Assembly: GCA_963773845.1 (NCBI GenBank)
Contig: CAVZCU010000013.1
Span: 496,001-560,000 of the forward strand
Direction: 5' to 3'
Origin: SIAJ01 sp963773845
GTDB taxonomy: Bacteria; Planctomycetota; Planctomycetia; Gemmatales; Gemmataceae
Length of the DNA: 64,000 nucleotides
Shown here: positions 1 through 11,150 of the stretch, piece by piece
Layout of the letters: each line of letters opens with the position of its first letter
Position numbering within the stretch: the stretch's first letter is position 1
Position numbers and translations under genes: made by a program
The notes under the pieces: model-generated
Told to the model about the DNA's origin: nothing
The model's database searches: none
What the model saw: only the letters and a program-made list of their open reading frames with translations

Positions 1-3259
<3,259 letters not shown>

Positions 3260-3307
3260 ATCAAGGTCCCCTCTCGGTCAGAGGTCTAAGTTCAGGTGTC
3301 AGCCTCG

Positions 3308-3352
3308 TAGGTCCCATGAGTCCCATAAGACCCATAGGACCTATAAGGGTTG
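3308..3352. repeat. 9-nt tandem repeat array in rpoB-rpoC spacer
   Basis: Five consecutive 9-mers begin at 3308: TAGGTCCCA, TGAGTCCCA, TAAGACCCA, TAGGACCTA, TAAGGGTTG. The first (TAGGTCC) and fourth (GGACCTA) are reverse complements, so the array can fold. It starts a few bases after the rpoB stop codon, the same placement seen for the 7-mer arrays in this window. A related GGACCT/AGGTCC hairpin lies at 32172. Confidence 0.7.
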
Positions 3353-3354
3353 CG

Positions 3355-6300
3355 TCAGATGACGCGCTTCTTTTCCAGTTGCATGTTCAGTCCCAGTCCG
3401 CGAATTTCGTGGGTAAGCACATCGAAACTGGCAGGCGTGCCAGCTTCCAGGGTGTTTTCGCCCTTCACCATCGATTCATAGATCTTGGTGCGGCCTTCCA
3501 CGTCGTCGGACTTCACCGTGAGCAGTTCCTGAAGGATGTACGCGGCCCCATAAGCTTCGAGGGCCCATACTTCCATCTCGCCAAACCGCTGGCCGCCGAA
3601 CCGAGCCTTGCCGCCGAGTGGTTGCTGGGTGATCAGCGAGTACGGCCCCGTCGCCCGGGCATGCACCTTGTCGTCGACGAGGTGATGCAGCTTGAGCATG
3701 TAGATGTAGCCGACCGTCACTTCCTGGTCGAAGCGTTCACCGGTGCGACCGTCATAAAGGACGCTCTTGCCGGTTTCAGCGAAACCGGCTTCCTTCAGGG
3801 AGTCGCGAATTTCCTCCTCGGTCGCCCCGTCGAAGACGGGTGTAATTGCCTTGAAGCCCAACTTGGCGGCCGCGTAGCCCAAGTGCGTTTCGAGAATCTG
3901 GCCGACATTCATACGGCTCGGCACGCCGAGCGGGTTGAGCAGAATGTCGACCGGAGTTCCATCGGCCAGGAACGGCATGTCCTCCTCGGGGAGGACTTTC
4001 GAGATAACCCCCTTGTTGCCGTGGCGCCCAGCCATTTTGTCGCCGACGGAGATGACCCGTTTGGTCGCCACATAGACCTTGACCATCTGCTGCACGCCGC
4101 TTGGCAGTTCGTCGCCACGGTTGAGCGAATTGATTCGGCGCTCGCGTTCCTCGACGAAGATGTTGATGCGATCGCTGTACTTCTTCCAAAGCTCGCGAGC
4201 CCGCTTCTCCTTCTCGGGTGAGCGGATGTCAAGGTTCTCAACCTTGAAGCCAGCCGCCTGAGCGGCGACCGCAATGTCCTTGTCGTCACCCAATGCCTTG
4301 CCCGACGCCGGGTCCTTCAAGTCCTTTTCCTTGCGATCCAACGCATGCGCCAGGTCCTTGACGAACGCCTTGAATTGGTCGGCGATCAGCTTACCGTACT
4401 TGGCTTCAATCTGATCGCGCTGCTTGTCGAGAGCTTTGCGCTCTTCCTCTGTCATCGATGTCTTGCGGCTGAATCGCTGGGTGTCGATGACGATGCCTTC
4501 GACGCCCGACGGCACCTCCAGCGAGTCGTTCTTCACGTCCTCGCCAGAGCGACCAAAGATCGCGTGAAGCAGCTTCTCTTCGGGAGTCAATTCGCTACGG
4601 CTCTTCGGCGAAACCTTGCCGACCAGGATGTCGCCCGGCTTCACGAACGTTCCGACCTGGACGACGCCATGCTCGTCGAGATTGCCCAGGGCCTTTGGCG
4701 ATACGTTGGGAATATCCCGGGTGAACTCTTCCTTGCCAAGCTTCGTCTCGCGAATCTCGATGTCGAACTCCTCGATGTGAATCGAGGTGTAGGTGTCGTT
4801 CTTCACCAGCCGTTCGCTGATGATGATCGCGTCCTCGAAGTTGTAACCCTCCCAGGACATGAACGCGACCAGCACATTCCGGCCGAGAGCCATCTCGCCC
4901 TTGTGGGTCGCGGCTCCGTCCGCAATGATCTGCCCCGCCTTGACCTTGTCGCCGAGCTTGACGATCGGCTTGTGGTTCTGGCAGGTTCGCTCGTTCAAGC
5001 CGACGAACTTGCGGAACACGTACTCGTCCTCGTCGACCTTGACGCGATTGGCATCGACATAGGTGACGGTTCCGGCCTTCTTGGATCGCACCACCATGCC
5101 GGAATGCCGGGCCACTTCCACTTCCATGCCGGTCGAGACCAGTGCCGGCTCGGTGACGAGCAGCGGCACCGCCTGGCGCTGCATGTTCGATCCCATGAGC
5201 GCCCGGTTTGCGTCGTCGTGTTCGAGGAACGGAATCAGTCCCGCAGAGACGCCGACCATCTGCTTAGGCGACACGTCAACATACTCGACCTTGTCCGAAG
5301 CGAGTTGCTTCAGGTCGCCGCCAAATCGGCCATTGACGCGTTCTTCGGAAATCTTGTCGCCCTCGGTCGGTGTGTCCGCCGGTGCGATATTCAATTGCGC
5401 TTCTTCATCGGCACGCAACCATTCGACATCGTGCGTGAGCTTCTTGTGCTTCACTTTGCGGTAGGGCGTAATCAGGAAACCGTACTCATCGATCTTGCTG
5501 AAGATCGACAGGCTGGAAATCAGGCCGATATTCGTGCCTTCCGGCGTCTCGATCGGACAAATCCGCCCGTAGTGCGAGATATGCACGTCGCGCACCTCGA
5601 ACCCGGCCCGCTTGCGATTCAGTCCGCCTGGCCCCAAGGCGCTGAGCCGGCGCTCATGCGTGAGTTGCGATAGCGGGTTGGTTTGGTCGACGACCTGGGA
5701 CAACTCGCTGCGGCCGAAGAAGTATTCAATCGCCGCCGAGACACTCTTGGGATTGATGAGCGATCGCGGCGACATTTCCTCCTCGGCGCGCGAGGCCATG
5801 CGCTCCTGCACCGTGCGGCGGAGCTTCAGGAAGCCCTTGCGCAATTCATCGGCGGCGAGTTCATCGATCGTTCGCAGCCGGCGATTGCCAAGGTGATCGA
5901 TGTCGTCGATCGTGTAGCGGGCCTCGTCTTCCTTGGTCTTGTTGGGTTCACGCAGTTTGAGCAGGTACTTGATCGCATTGACGAAGTCGACCGCCCGGAG
6001 GGTCATCTCCGTTTCCGGCACATTCTGGTTGAACTTGCGGTTCACGCGGAATCGACCAACGCGACCGAGTCGATAGCGGTTAGGATCGAGGAACTTTTCC
6101 TTGAAGAGTTCCTTGGCCTTTTCGAGTTGCGGCGGGTTGCCCGGCCGGAGCTTTTGGTAGATCTTGAGCAACGCTTGTTCGTGAGACTCCGTGCCGTCGT
6201 CTTTGAGCGATTCGAGAATGATTGGGTCGCGTGGCGGCGCCAGGGCCGACAACTCTTTGAGCGATGAAGTGGCGATCCGGTCCAACGAGTCCTTGGTGAA

Positions 6301-7113
6301 GGGCTCGCCTGCATTCACGTAAACTTCGCCGGTGTCCGGATCGATGACATCGTCGTCGGCTACCCACGGAAGCACATCTTTCTCCGGATCGCCGGCGAGA
6401 CGATTCCGGGCTTCAACGTTCTTCAGTTTGATGGGTTCGGGTTCGTAGAACTGGCGGATGATCGCCGCGCTCGACGAGTAGCCCGGGTCCATCGCCCGCA
6501 AGAGCGTGAGGGCGGAGAACTTGCCCGACTGGTCGATGCGGACGCCGAAATTGTCCTTCTTGGTGACGTTGATTTCGATCCAGCTTCCGCGTTCCGGGAT
6601 AATACGGCAGGAATGCAACTTGAGATCGCCGTCGATTTCCTGACGACGAAATCGACGCCGGGCGAGCGATGGAGCTGAGAGACGACGACGCGCTCGGCCC
6701 CGTTGATGATGAACTCGCCGCCGCCGATCATGATCGGCATGTCGCCCAGATAGACTTCTTCCTCGACGGCGGTGCCATCCGCTTTGCGGAGTCGCAGCCA
6801 GACCGGAACGGTCGTCCATAGGTGAGCCGAAGTTGCCGGCATTCATCCGGTTCGTAGCGGGGCTTGCCGAGTTCGTACTTGACGTATTCGAGCGAGATCT
6901 TCTTATCGTAGCTCTCAATGGGGAAGATTTCCTGCAGGACCCCTTCGAGACCGGTGGCAGTCCGCTTGTTGGCGGGATGTCTCCAGTTGCAGAAAGCGGT
7001 CGTACGGATCGGGTTTGGACGTCGGTAAGAGGCGGAACCTCCACGGCGTCCAGATCGCGGCCGAAGTTTCTCGTTGTTGTCGGGTTGATGATGCGTTGGG
7101 CCGGGATGGCCAT
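3355..7113 (-). CDS. rpoB: RNA polymerase beta subunit, N-terminal region with four frameshifts
   Basis: Catalytic beta subunit of RNA polymerase. The region from 6650 to 3355 is one clean frame with classic beta motifs (RVGRFRVNRK, ICPIETPEGTNIGLI, GYNFEDAIIISERLVK, GDKMAGRHGNKGVIS, GGQRFGEMEVWALEAYGA). Between 7010 and 6650 the protein hops through all three frames: SYDRFLQLE near 7000, then EGVLQEIFPIESYDKKISLEY at 6940-6840, then VWLRLRKADGTAVEEEVYLGD at 6800-6690, then back at about 6655. All pieces of the normal N-terminus are present in order, so this is a sequencing problem rather than a pseudogene. Start MAIPAQRIINP at 7113 has GGGGAGGAGAAGG just upstream. Confidence 0.97.
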   Translation of the reverse strand: MAIPAQRIINPTTTRNFGRDLDAVEVPPLTDVQTRSVRPLSATGDIPPTSGLPPVSKGSCRKSSPLRATIRRSRSNTSSTNSASPATNRMNAGNFGSPMDDRSGLAATPQSGWHRRRGRSLSGRHADHDRRRRVHHQRGRARRRLSAPSLARRRFRRQEIDGDLKLHSCRIIPERGSWIEINVTKKDNFGVRIDQSGKFSALTLLRAMDPGYSSSAAIIRQFYEPEPIKLKNVEARNRLAGDPEKDVLPWVADDDVIDPDTGEVYVNAGEPFTKDSLDRIATSSLKELSALAPPRDPIILESLKDDGTESHEQALLKIYQKLRPGNPPQLEKAKELFKEKFLDPNRYRLGRVGRFRVNRKFNQNVPETEMTLRAVDFVNAIKYLLKLREPNKTKEDEARYTIDDIDHLGNRRLRTIDELAADELRKGFLKLRRTVQERMASRAEEEMSPRSLINPKSVSAAIEYFFGRSELSQVVDQTNPLSQLTHERRLSALGPGGLNRKRAGFEVRDVHISHYGRICPIETPEGTNIGLISSLSIFSKIDEYGFLITPYRKVKHKKLTHDVEWLRADEEAQLNIAPADTPTEGDKISEERVNGRFGGDLKQLASDKVEYVDVSPKQMVGVSAGLIPFLEHDDANRALMGSNMQRQAVPLLVTEPALVSTGMEVEVARHSGMVVRSKKAGTVTYVDANRVKVDEDEYVFRKFVGLNERTCQNHKPIVKLGDKVKAGQIIADGAATHKGEMALGRNVLVAFMSWEGYNFEDAIIISERLVKNDTYTSIHIEEFDIEIRETKLGKEEFTRDIPNVSPKALGNLDEHGVVQVGTFVKPGDILVGKVSPKSRSELTPEEKLLHAIFGRSGEDVKNDSLEVPSGVEGIVIDTQRFSRKTSMTEEERKALDKQRDQIEAKYGKLIADQFKAFVKDLAHALDRKEKDLKDPASGKALGDDKDIAVAAQAAGFKVENLDIRSPEKEKRARELWKKYSDRINIFVEERERRINSLNRGDELPSGVQQMVKVYVATKRVISVGDKMAGRHGNKGVISKVLPEEDMPFLADGTPVDILLNPLGVPSRMNVGQILETHLGYAAAKLGFKAITPVFDGATEEEIRDSLKEAGFAETGKSVLYDGRTGERFDQEVTVGYIYMLKLHHLVDDKVHARATGPYSLITQQPLGGKARFGGQRFGEMEVWALEAYGAAYILQELLTVKSDDVEGRTKIYESMVKGENTLEAGTPASFDVLTHEIRGLGLNMQLEKKRVI

Positions 7114-7638
7114 GGCCTTCTCCTCCCCGGGTAAAATGGCGACACGACGGCTCGGCCCGCGCGGCAGCGGACCTTGAGTCTGTGGACCGAATCGATTATG
7201 AGAGCGTGGTATTACTGGCGACCGGCTGCATCCATATTGGAGTGGCCGGGTTGACGACGGGTTCAGTCCGTCGCCGTATCATGTTGTCGAATCGTGATGA
7301 GAGAGACAAACAAGGGGGCTGCGATCGGTTGGTACGCATTGTCACCTTCAGCGGCAATGGTTGGCAATCGCCCCCCGGATTTGCAGAGCAGCCCTCACGT
7401 TAGGGGGCGTGAGGGTTTCCCCACGCCGAGCGTGAAACCTACTCGGACAATTACCGAGGGCACTCTCGACAATCGCTCATCGACCCTGCCATCGGCAGGG
7501 GCGGCGCGGGAGACGGCGATTGTGAGGGTTGCGTAAAAGTTATAGTACCCGGCGGTATCGAGATTGTCGATACCCCGGGTGAAATTTTTTTCAAATTCGG
7601 CATACGGTATGCCGGCGAGCTGAATGATCCGAAATCGA
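7114..7638. promoter_or_regulatory. 525-nt rplL-rpoB spacer with four hairpins
   Basis: No convincing gene is present. Short perfect stem-loops occur at 7598-7614 (CGGCATAC/GTATGCCG), 7554-7574 (GGTATCG/CGATACC, 7-nt loop), 7484-7500 (CCCTGCC/GGCAGGG) and 7392-7415 (CCCTCACG/CGTGAGGG). In many bacteria an attenuator or RNase III site separates ribosomal-protein from rpoBC expression at this place; that role here is inferred from position only. I could not fix a promoter. Confidence 0.45.
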
Positions 7639-8056
7639 TCAGCCGGCTGGCTTGATCGAGACCTTGCGCCCGCATCTTCCAGGGACTTCTTGTATTTCTC
7701 GGCCGTCGCCTTATCGACCCCTTCCTTGACGGGCTTCGGCGCGCCTTCGACGAACGCTTTCGCCTCGGCCAGACCGAGGCCAGCGATCTCGCGAACGACC
7801 TTGATAATGCCAATCTTCTTGGCGGCTTCGAAGCCGGCCTCGAGAATGACATTGAATTCCGTCGGCACAGCCATCTTTTCCGGTGCAGCGACGGCGCGGC
7901 AGTCCACCACCGCCAGCCGCCACCACCGCCAGCGGCCGGTTCGATCTTGTATTCCTGCTTGAGATAATCCTTCAGAGCAACTGCTTGAATGATCGTCAGT
8001 TTCGCGATTTTGTCCCCGAGATCCTTGATCTCCGGGGCAACAGCGGTGTCAGCCAT
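7639..8056 (-). CDS. rplL: Ribosomal protein L7/L12, two frameshifts
   Basis: Stalk protein of the 50S subunit that recruits translation factors. The N-terminal dimer domain (MADTAVAPEIKDLGDKIAKL) starts at 8056 behind GAGGAA. A Gly-rich hinge near 7915-7930 is frameshifted in its G runs. The C-terminal domain (EFNVILEAGF, KIGIIKVVREIAGLGLAEAK, VEGAPKPVKEGV) follows, and a second shift near 7665 (one C missing) leads to the normal ending KVSIKPAG and stop at 7639-7641. Full family length is recovered across the shifts, so the gene is probably functional. Confidence 0.93.
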
Positions 8057-8130
8057 GGGTTCCTCGAACTTTCGAATATGCACGTGCCGCTGAAGCGGGC
8101 GGCAAGAGCGTAATAGCCTTCTTGATTCTT

Positions 8131-8200
8131 TGCTGTTTGTTGTTCGTTGTTTGTAACTCGAGTCGACGAATCACAACTAACGAATAACCAGCAACTCTAC
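8131..8200. repeat. Heptamer array, rplJ-rplL spacer
   Basis: Ten consecutive 7-mers keep phase: TGCTGTT, TGTTGTT, CGTTGTT, TGTAACT, CGAGTCG, ACGAATC, ACAACTA, ACGAATA, ACCAGCA, ACTCTAC. The second half is roughly the reverse complement of the first, giving an imperfect hairpin that ends at the rplJ stop codon (8200). Confidence 0.7.
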
Positions 8201-8754
8201 TAAGCTGCCGGCGCGGCGGCCGGCTCTTCTTTCCGTTCCGCAATCGTTGCAATCTGGCTCGCCACCTGGCTGCCGGGTCCGGTCAGGCAGCCGGCAATGG
8301 ACGATGCGGGACCGAGAATCATGCCAATGATCTCGCCGATCGCCTCCAGGCGGGTCGGCATCGTCAGCGCGACAGCCATGGGCACCAATTGGCCGTCCGC
8401 GATTGCCGCCTTGACCTTGAGTTTCTCCTTGGACTTGGGGTCCTTCTTTTCGATATCTTTGATCAGTCCGTCGACAGCCTTCGACAGATCCTTGATCGAA
8501 TCGGCACCCCAAGCAATCAGCGTGGTGCCAGTCCAAGTCTTGCCGTCCAGCTTGATGCCGTTGGCATCGAACACCCGCTTGACGAGGGAGTTCTTGACCA
8601 TCTTCACTTTGACTTTCTTCTCCCGCAGTTGCTTGCGAAAGTTGAAGTCGAGTGCGGAATCAATTTTCGATGGCGTAATCAGCAACAAATCGCGGACCGA
8701 GGAGAATGTCTTCTCCAGGTCCGAGAGTTCCATGTTTTTGACCAGCTTGCTCAT
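8200..8754 (-). CDS. rplJ: Ribosomal protein L10
   Basis: L10 anchors the L7/L12 dimers to the 50S subunit. The 184-residue frame is intact. It shows the L10 pattern: an N-terminal globular region with KVKMVKNSLVKRVF (residues about 48-62), TTLIAWGADSIKDLSKAV, then LGPASSIAGCLTGPGSQVASQIATIAERKE, and an Ala-rich tail. It sits between rplA and rplL in the same direction, the usual order. The spacer on each side is a heptamer array rather than plain sequence. Confidence 0.97.
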   Translation of the reverse strand: MSKLVKNMELSDLEKTFSSVRDLLLITPSKIDSALDFNFRKQLREKKVKVKMVKNSLVKRVFDANGIKLDGKTWTGTTLIAWGADSIKDLSKAVDGLIKDIEKKDPKSKEKLKVKAAIADGQLVPMAVALTMPTRLEAIGEIIGMILGPASSIAGCLTGPGSQVASQIATIAERKEEPAAAPAA

Positions 8755-8759
8755 CGGTT

Positions 8760-8832
8760 CAGTCCCCAGTCGTTGGTCTCCAGTCTCCAGTCAACCCGAC
8801 CGGGGACTGGGGACTTAAGACTTGTGACTCTT
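8760..8832. repeat. Heptamer inverted array, rplA-rplJ spacer
   Basis: Left arm 8760-8794: CAGTCCC, CAGTCGT, TGGTCTC, CAGTCTC, CAGTCAA. After 3 nt, the right arm at 8798-8832 reads GACCGGG, GACTGGG, GACTTAA, GACTTGT, GACTCTT. The right arm is a degenerate reverse complement of the left. Its last unit overlaps the rplA stop codon (8831-8833). Confidence 0.8.
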
Positions 8833-9697
8833 AGACGGTTACCCGGATCCCCGGCGACATCGTTGCCGAGACCGTCACGGATTCCACGTAGTTGCCGCGC
8901 ACTCCCGCCGGTTTGGCGTGCCGAACCTGTTCGACAAACGCCGTGATATTCGCGGCCAGTTTCTCGTCGTCAAAGCTGAGTTTGCCGACGCCCGCGTGAA
9001 CGTTGCCCCCGGCGTCGGCTCGGTACTCAACTTTGCCGGCCTTGAACTCCTTGACAGCCGCAGCGATGTCTCCGTTCGCCGGAATTACGGTTCCAGCCTT
9101 GGGAGTTGGCATCAGGCCACGCGGTCCGAGCACCTTTCCGAGTCGGGAGACCTGACCCATCATCGATTGCGATGCAAGCGCCACGTCGAAATCGAGCCAG
9201 CTCTCCTGCTGAATCTTCTGGATGATCTCCGCTCCGCCCGCGAAATCCGCGCCGGCCGCCTTGGCCTTGGCAACATCGTCGCCCTGGCAGAAGACGACAA
9301 TTCGGACGGACTTGCCAATGCCATGCGGCAGCGGCACCGAGCCACGAACAGCCTGGTCGGCCTGTTTGGTGTCGACGCCGAGTTTCATGTGGATTTCGAC
9401 GGTTTCATCGAACTTGACCCGTTTCATCGACTTGAGCGTGGTCAATGCCTTGCGCAAGGGCATTACGCCTTCCTTGGACAGGCGCTGTTGCTGGTTTTTC
9501 AAATGGTTGCGGAGTTTCTTGCCTCGACGTGGCGAGACCCCAGCCGCCTTCTTTTTCTTCGGTCCTTCCGCTTCGGCGGTCGCCGTACCAACGGTCGGGG
9601 CATCTGCGGGTGCCGCTTCGGCGATGGGCGGTGGAGCCGCTTCCGCAGGCGCCGTCGTCGGCTCCTCGGCCGCCTTGGCGGCCTTTTCTTTCGCCAT
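8831..9697 (-). CDS. rplA: Ribosomal protein L1 with Ala/Pro-rich N-terminal extension
   Basis: L1 binds 23S rRNA at the L1 stalk and in many bacteria represses its own operon. The intact 288-residue frame is about 55 residues longer than a typical L1. The extra is an N-terminal low-complexity Ala/Pro/Glu stretch ending in a basic patch (PKKKKAAGVSPRRGKK). The core is normal: VKFDETVEIHMKLGVD, QAVRGSVPLPHG, LGPRGLMPTPKAGTV, GNVHAGVGKLSF. The start MAKEKAAKAAEEP at 9697 is preceded by a GGAGAGATGG purine stretch. Confidence 0.97.
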   Translation of the reverse strand: MAKEKAAKAAEEPTTAPAEAAPPPIAEAAPADAPTVGTATAEAEGPKKKKAAGVSPRRGKKLRNHLKNQQQRLSKEGVMPLRKALTTLKSMKRVKFDETVEIHMKLGVDTKQADQAVRGSVPLPHGIGKSVRIVVFCQGDDVAKAKAAGADFAGGAEIIQKIQQESWLDFDVALASQSMMGQVSRLGKVLGPRGLMPTPKAGTVIPANGDIAAAVKEFKAGKVEYRADAGGNVHAGVGKLSFDDEKLAANITAFVEQVRHAKPAGVRGNYVESVTVSATMSPGIRVTV

Positions 9698-9758
9698 TTG
9701 CCATCTCTCCTGGCCGGGGTCCGCGGGCTAGGTGGCCCTCCCCCGTTGGCCGACAATT

Positions 9759-9774
9759 AGGACCAATTGGTCCT
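9759..9774. promoter_or_regulatory. Perfect 16-nt palindrome between rplK and rplA
   Basis: AGGACCAATTGGTCCT is a perfect inverted repeat without a loop, 20 nt downstream of the rplK stop. It has no T run, so it is not an obvious terminator. The symmetry fits a dimeric-regulator site or a small RNA hairpin; neither can be shown here. Confidence 0.45.
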
Positions 9775-9793
9775 CAAATTCCTGTGGAATCAA

Positions 9794-10257
9794 CTATCCT
9801 TCGACCGTAATGCCCATACTGCGGGCTGTTCCTTCAATGATCCGAGACGCGTGGTCCAAGTCGCGTGCGCCCAAGTCGGCCTTCTTTTTCTCGGCGATTT
9901 CTTGAACTTGCTTCTTGGTCACCTTGAAGCCCTTGTACTTGCCGGACTTCTTGGCCAGCTCTTCGGACGGAATCTGCTTCCCGCCAGCCTTCTTTTCGAT
10001 CGGAATCCCCGCCGCCTGTTTCAACAAGACCGCCGCGGGCGGAGACTTGATAGCAAACTCGAACGACCGATCCGAATAAACGGTAATGACGACCGGGGTC
10101 ATCATTCCCTTCGCGTTCGCAGTCTTGTCGTTGAACTGCTTGACGAACATACCGATATTCACGCCGTGCGCGCCGAGCGCCGGTCCGACCGGGGCGCGGG
10201 CGTCGCTTGCCCGCCTGGGCATTGCAGTTTGACAATCGCGGTGACTTGCTTGGCCAT
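9794..10257 (-). CDS. rplK: Ribosomal protein L11, one frameshift
   Basis: L11 forms the GTPase-associated centre with 23S rRNA. The true start is 10257 (MAKQVTAIVKLQCPGGQATPAP). Near 10197 a C run is one base short (CCCC where CCCCC is needed for PAPPVGPALG). The other frame then carries GPALGAHGVNIGMFVKQFN, the rest of the N-terminal domain, and the C-terminal RNA-binding part (KKADLGARDLDHASRIIEGT ARSMGI). The homopolymer position argues for a sequencing error. Length across the shift matches the family. Confidence 0.95.
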
Positions 10258-10297
10258 AGACGGAATACCCTATAAATGACGGACGGCCCCGGCAACT

Positions 10298-10377
10298 CAG
10301 AGGTCAGAAATCAGAAGTCAGAGATCAGAACGGGGTCACTCCCATTCTGATCTCTGACTTCTGATTTCTGACCTCTG
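10298..10377. repeat. Perfect 33-bp inverted heptamer array after nusG
   Basis: Arm 10298-10330 (CAGAGGT, CAGAAAT, CAGAAGT, CAGAGAT, CAGAA) and arm 10345-10377 are exact reverse complements over 33 nt, separated by a 14-nt loop. The nusG stop codon is at 10379-10381, one base beyond the array. In RNA this would be a 33-bp helix directly 3' of nusG; it lacks a following U run. Confidence 0.9.
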
Positions 10378-10378
10378 G

Positions 10379-11125
10379 TTACACGCGGTCCACCTGCCAG
10401 TAATCCAAATCGACTTCCACTGGCCGGCCCCAGATGGTGAGCACGACCTTGACCTTGGGCGTCTGACTGTCGCGGTCGGCGATATCTTTGACCGGTCCTT
10501 CCATATTGGCGAACATGCCTTCGCGAACCTTGACCGTATCGCCAATATCGTAATCGAGCTTGACACGTGGTCCGACGCCTTCTTCCTCGCCGGCCTTCTT
10601 GCCGGGAGTTTCGCCGGGGGTCAATTCCTCCTGGTCGGCGAGCATCCGCTGAACTTCGCGATCGCTCATCGGCTGCGGCAGCCGATTCGGGCCCGTACCG
10701 GTCCCGCCGACGAAATCTCCCACGCCGGAAGTTTCGCGGAACAAGTATAAAACGTGTTCGTTGAATTCGACTTCGCAGAACAGGTAGCCCGGGAATTTCT
10801 TAACCTTCTTGATCCGCCGCTTGCCATCGCGAACCTCGGTCACCTTCTCGACCGGCACGACGATGCGGCCGACAAAAGGTTCGAGGTTTTCCAGCTTGAT
10901 TCGCCGTTCGAGGGCTCCTCTGATCGAATCCTCACGCCCACTCTGCACCTTGACGACGTACCACTTCTTCTTGGGCTGGAGTTCTCCATCGCCGTTCGCG
11001 TCCGTTGCCACTGGGGGGACTTCGGGCGGAGGCGCATCACTGGCGAGTGTGTCCGGCTCGCCAGGCGGCGGCGCGACCTCAACAACGGGGGCCGCGGCAG
11101 TTTCGGTTTCTTGTTCTTCAGTCAT
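10379..11125 (-). CDS. nusG: Transcription termination/antitermination factor NusG
   Basis: NusG binds RNA polymerase through its NGN domain and links it to Rho or ribosomes through its KOW domain. The 248-residue frame is intact. Residues 1-48 are an acidic, Pro-rich extension. NGN follows (WYVVKVQSGREDSIRGAL, VPVEKVTEVRDGKRR, KKFPGYLFCEVEF), then a linker of about 45 residues that is longer than usual (GETPGKKAGEEEGVGP), then KOW (GDTVKVREGMFANMEGPVKDI). It lies directly downstream of secE with a 25-nt gap, so the two are co-transcribed. A long hairpin follows the stop. Confidence 0.96.
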   Translation of the reverse strand: MTEEQETETAAAPVVEVAPPPGEPDTLASDAPPPEVPPVATDANGDGELQPKKKWYVVKVQSGREDSIRGALERRIKLENLEPFVGRIVVPVEKVTEVRDGKRRIKKVKKFPGYLFCEVEFNEHVLYLFRETSGVGDFVGGTGTGPNRLPQPMSDREVQRMLADQEELTPGETPGKKAGEEEGVGPRVKLDYDIGDTVKVREGMFANMEGPVKDIADRDSQTPKVKVVLTIWGRPVEVDLDYWQVDRV

Positions 11126-11150
11126 GAAAACAGCCCCAATCGGGCAGTCA

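Noticed and set aside
6650..7010. rpoB N-terminus as a programmed recoding region or split gene
   Set aside because: Four shifts in about 350 nt without slippery motifs, in an essential gene with all blocks in order, fit sequencing errors better.
7182..7403. Short plus-strand frame in the rplL-rpoB spacer
   Set aside because: No ribosome-binding site, odd composition, and it overlaps the hairpin region.
10298..10377. Rho-independent terminator after nusG
   Set aside because: The helix is far longer than usual and is not followed by a U run on the minus strand; downstream rplK must still be transcribed.
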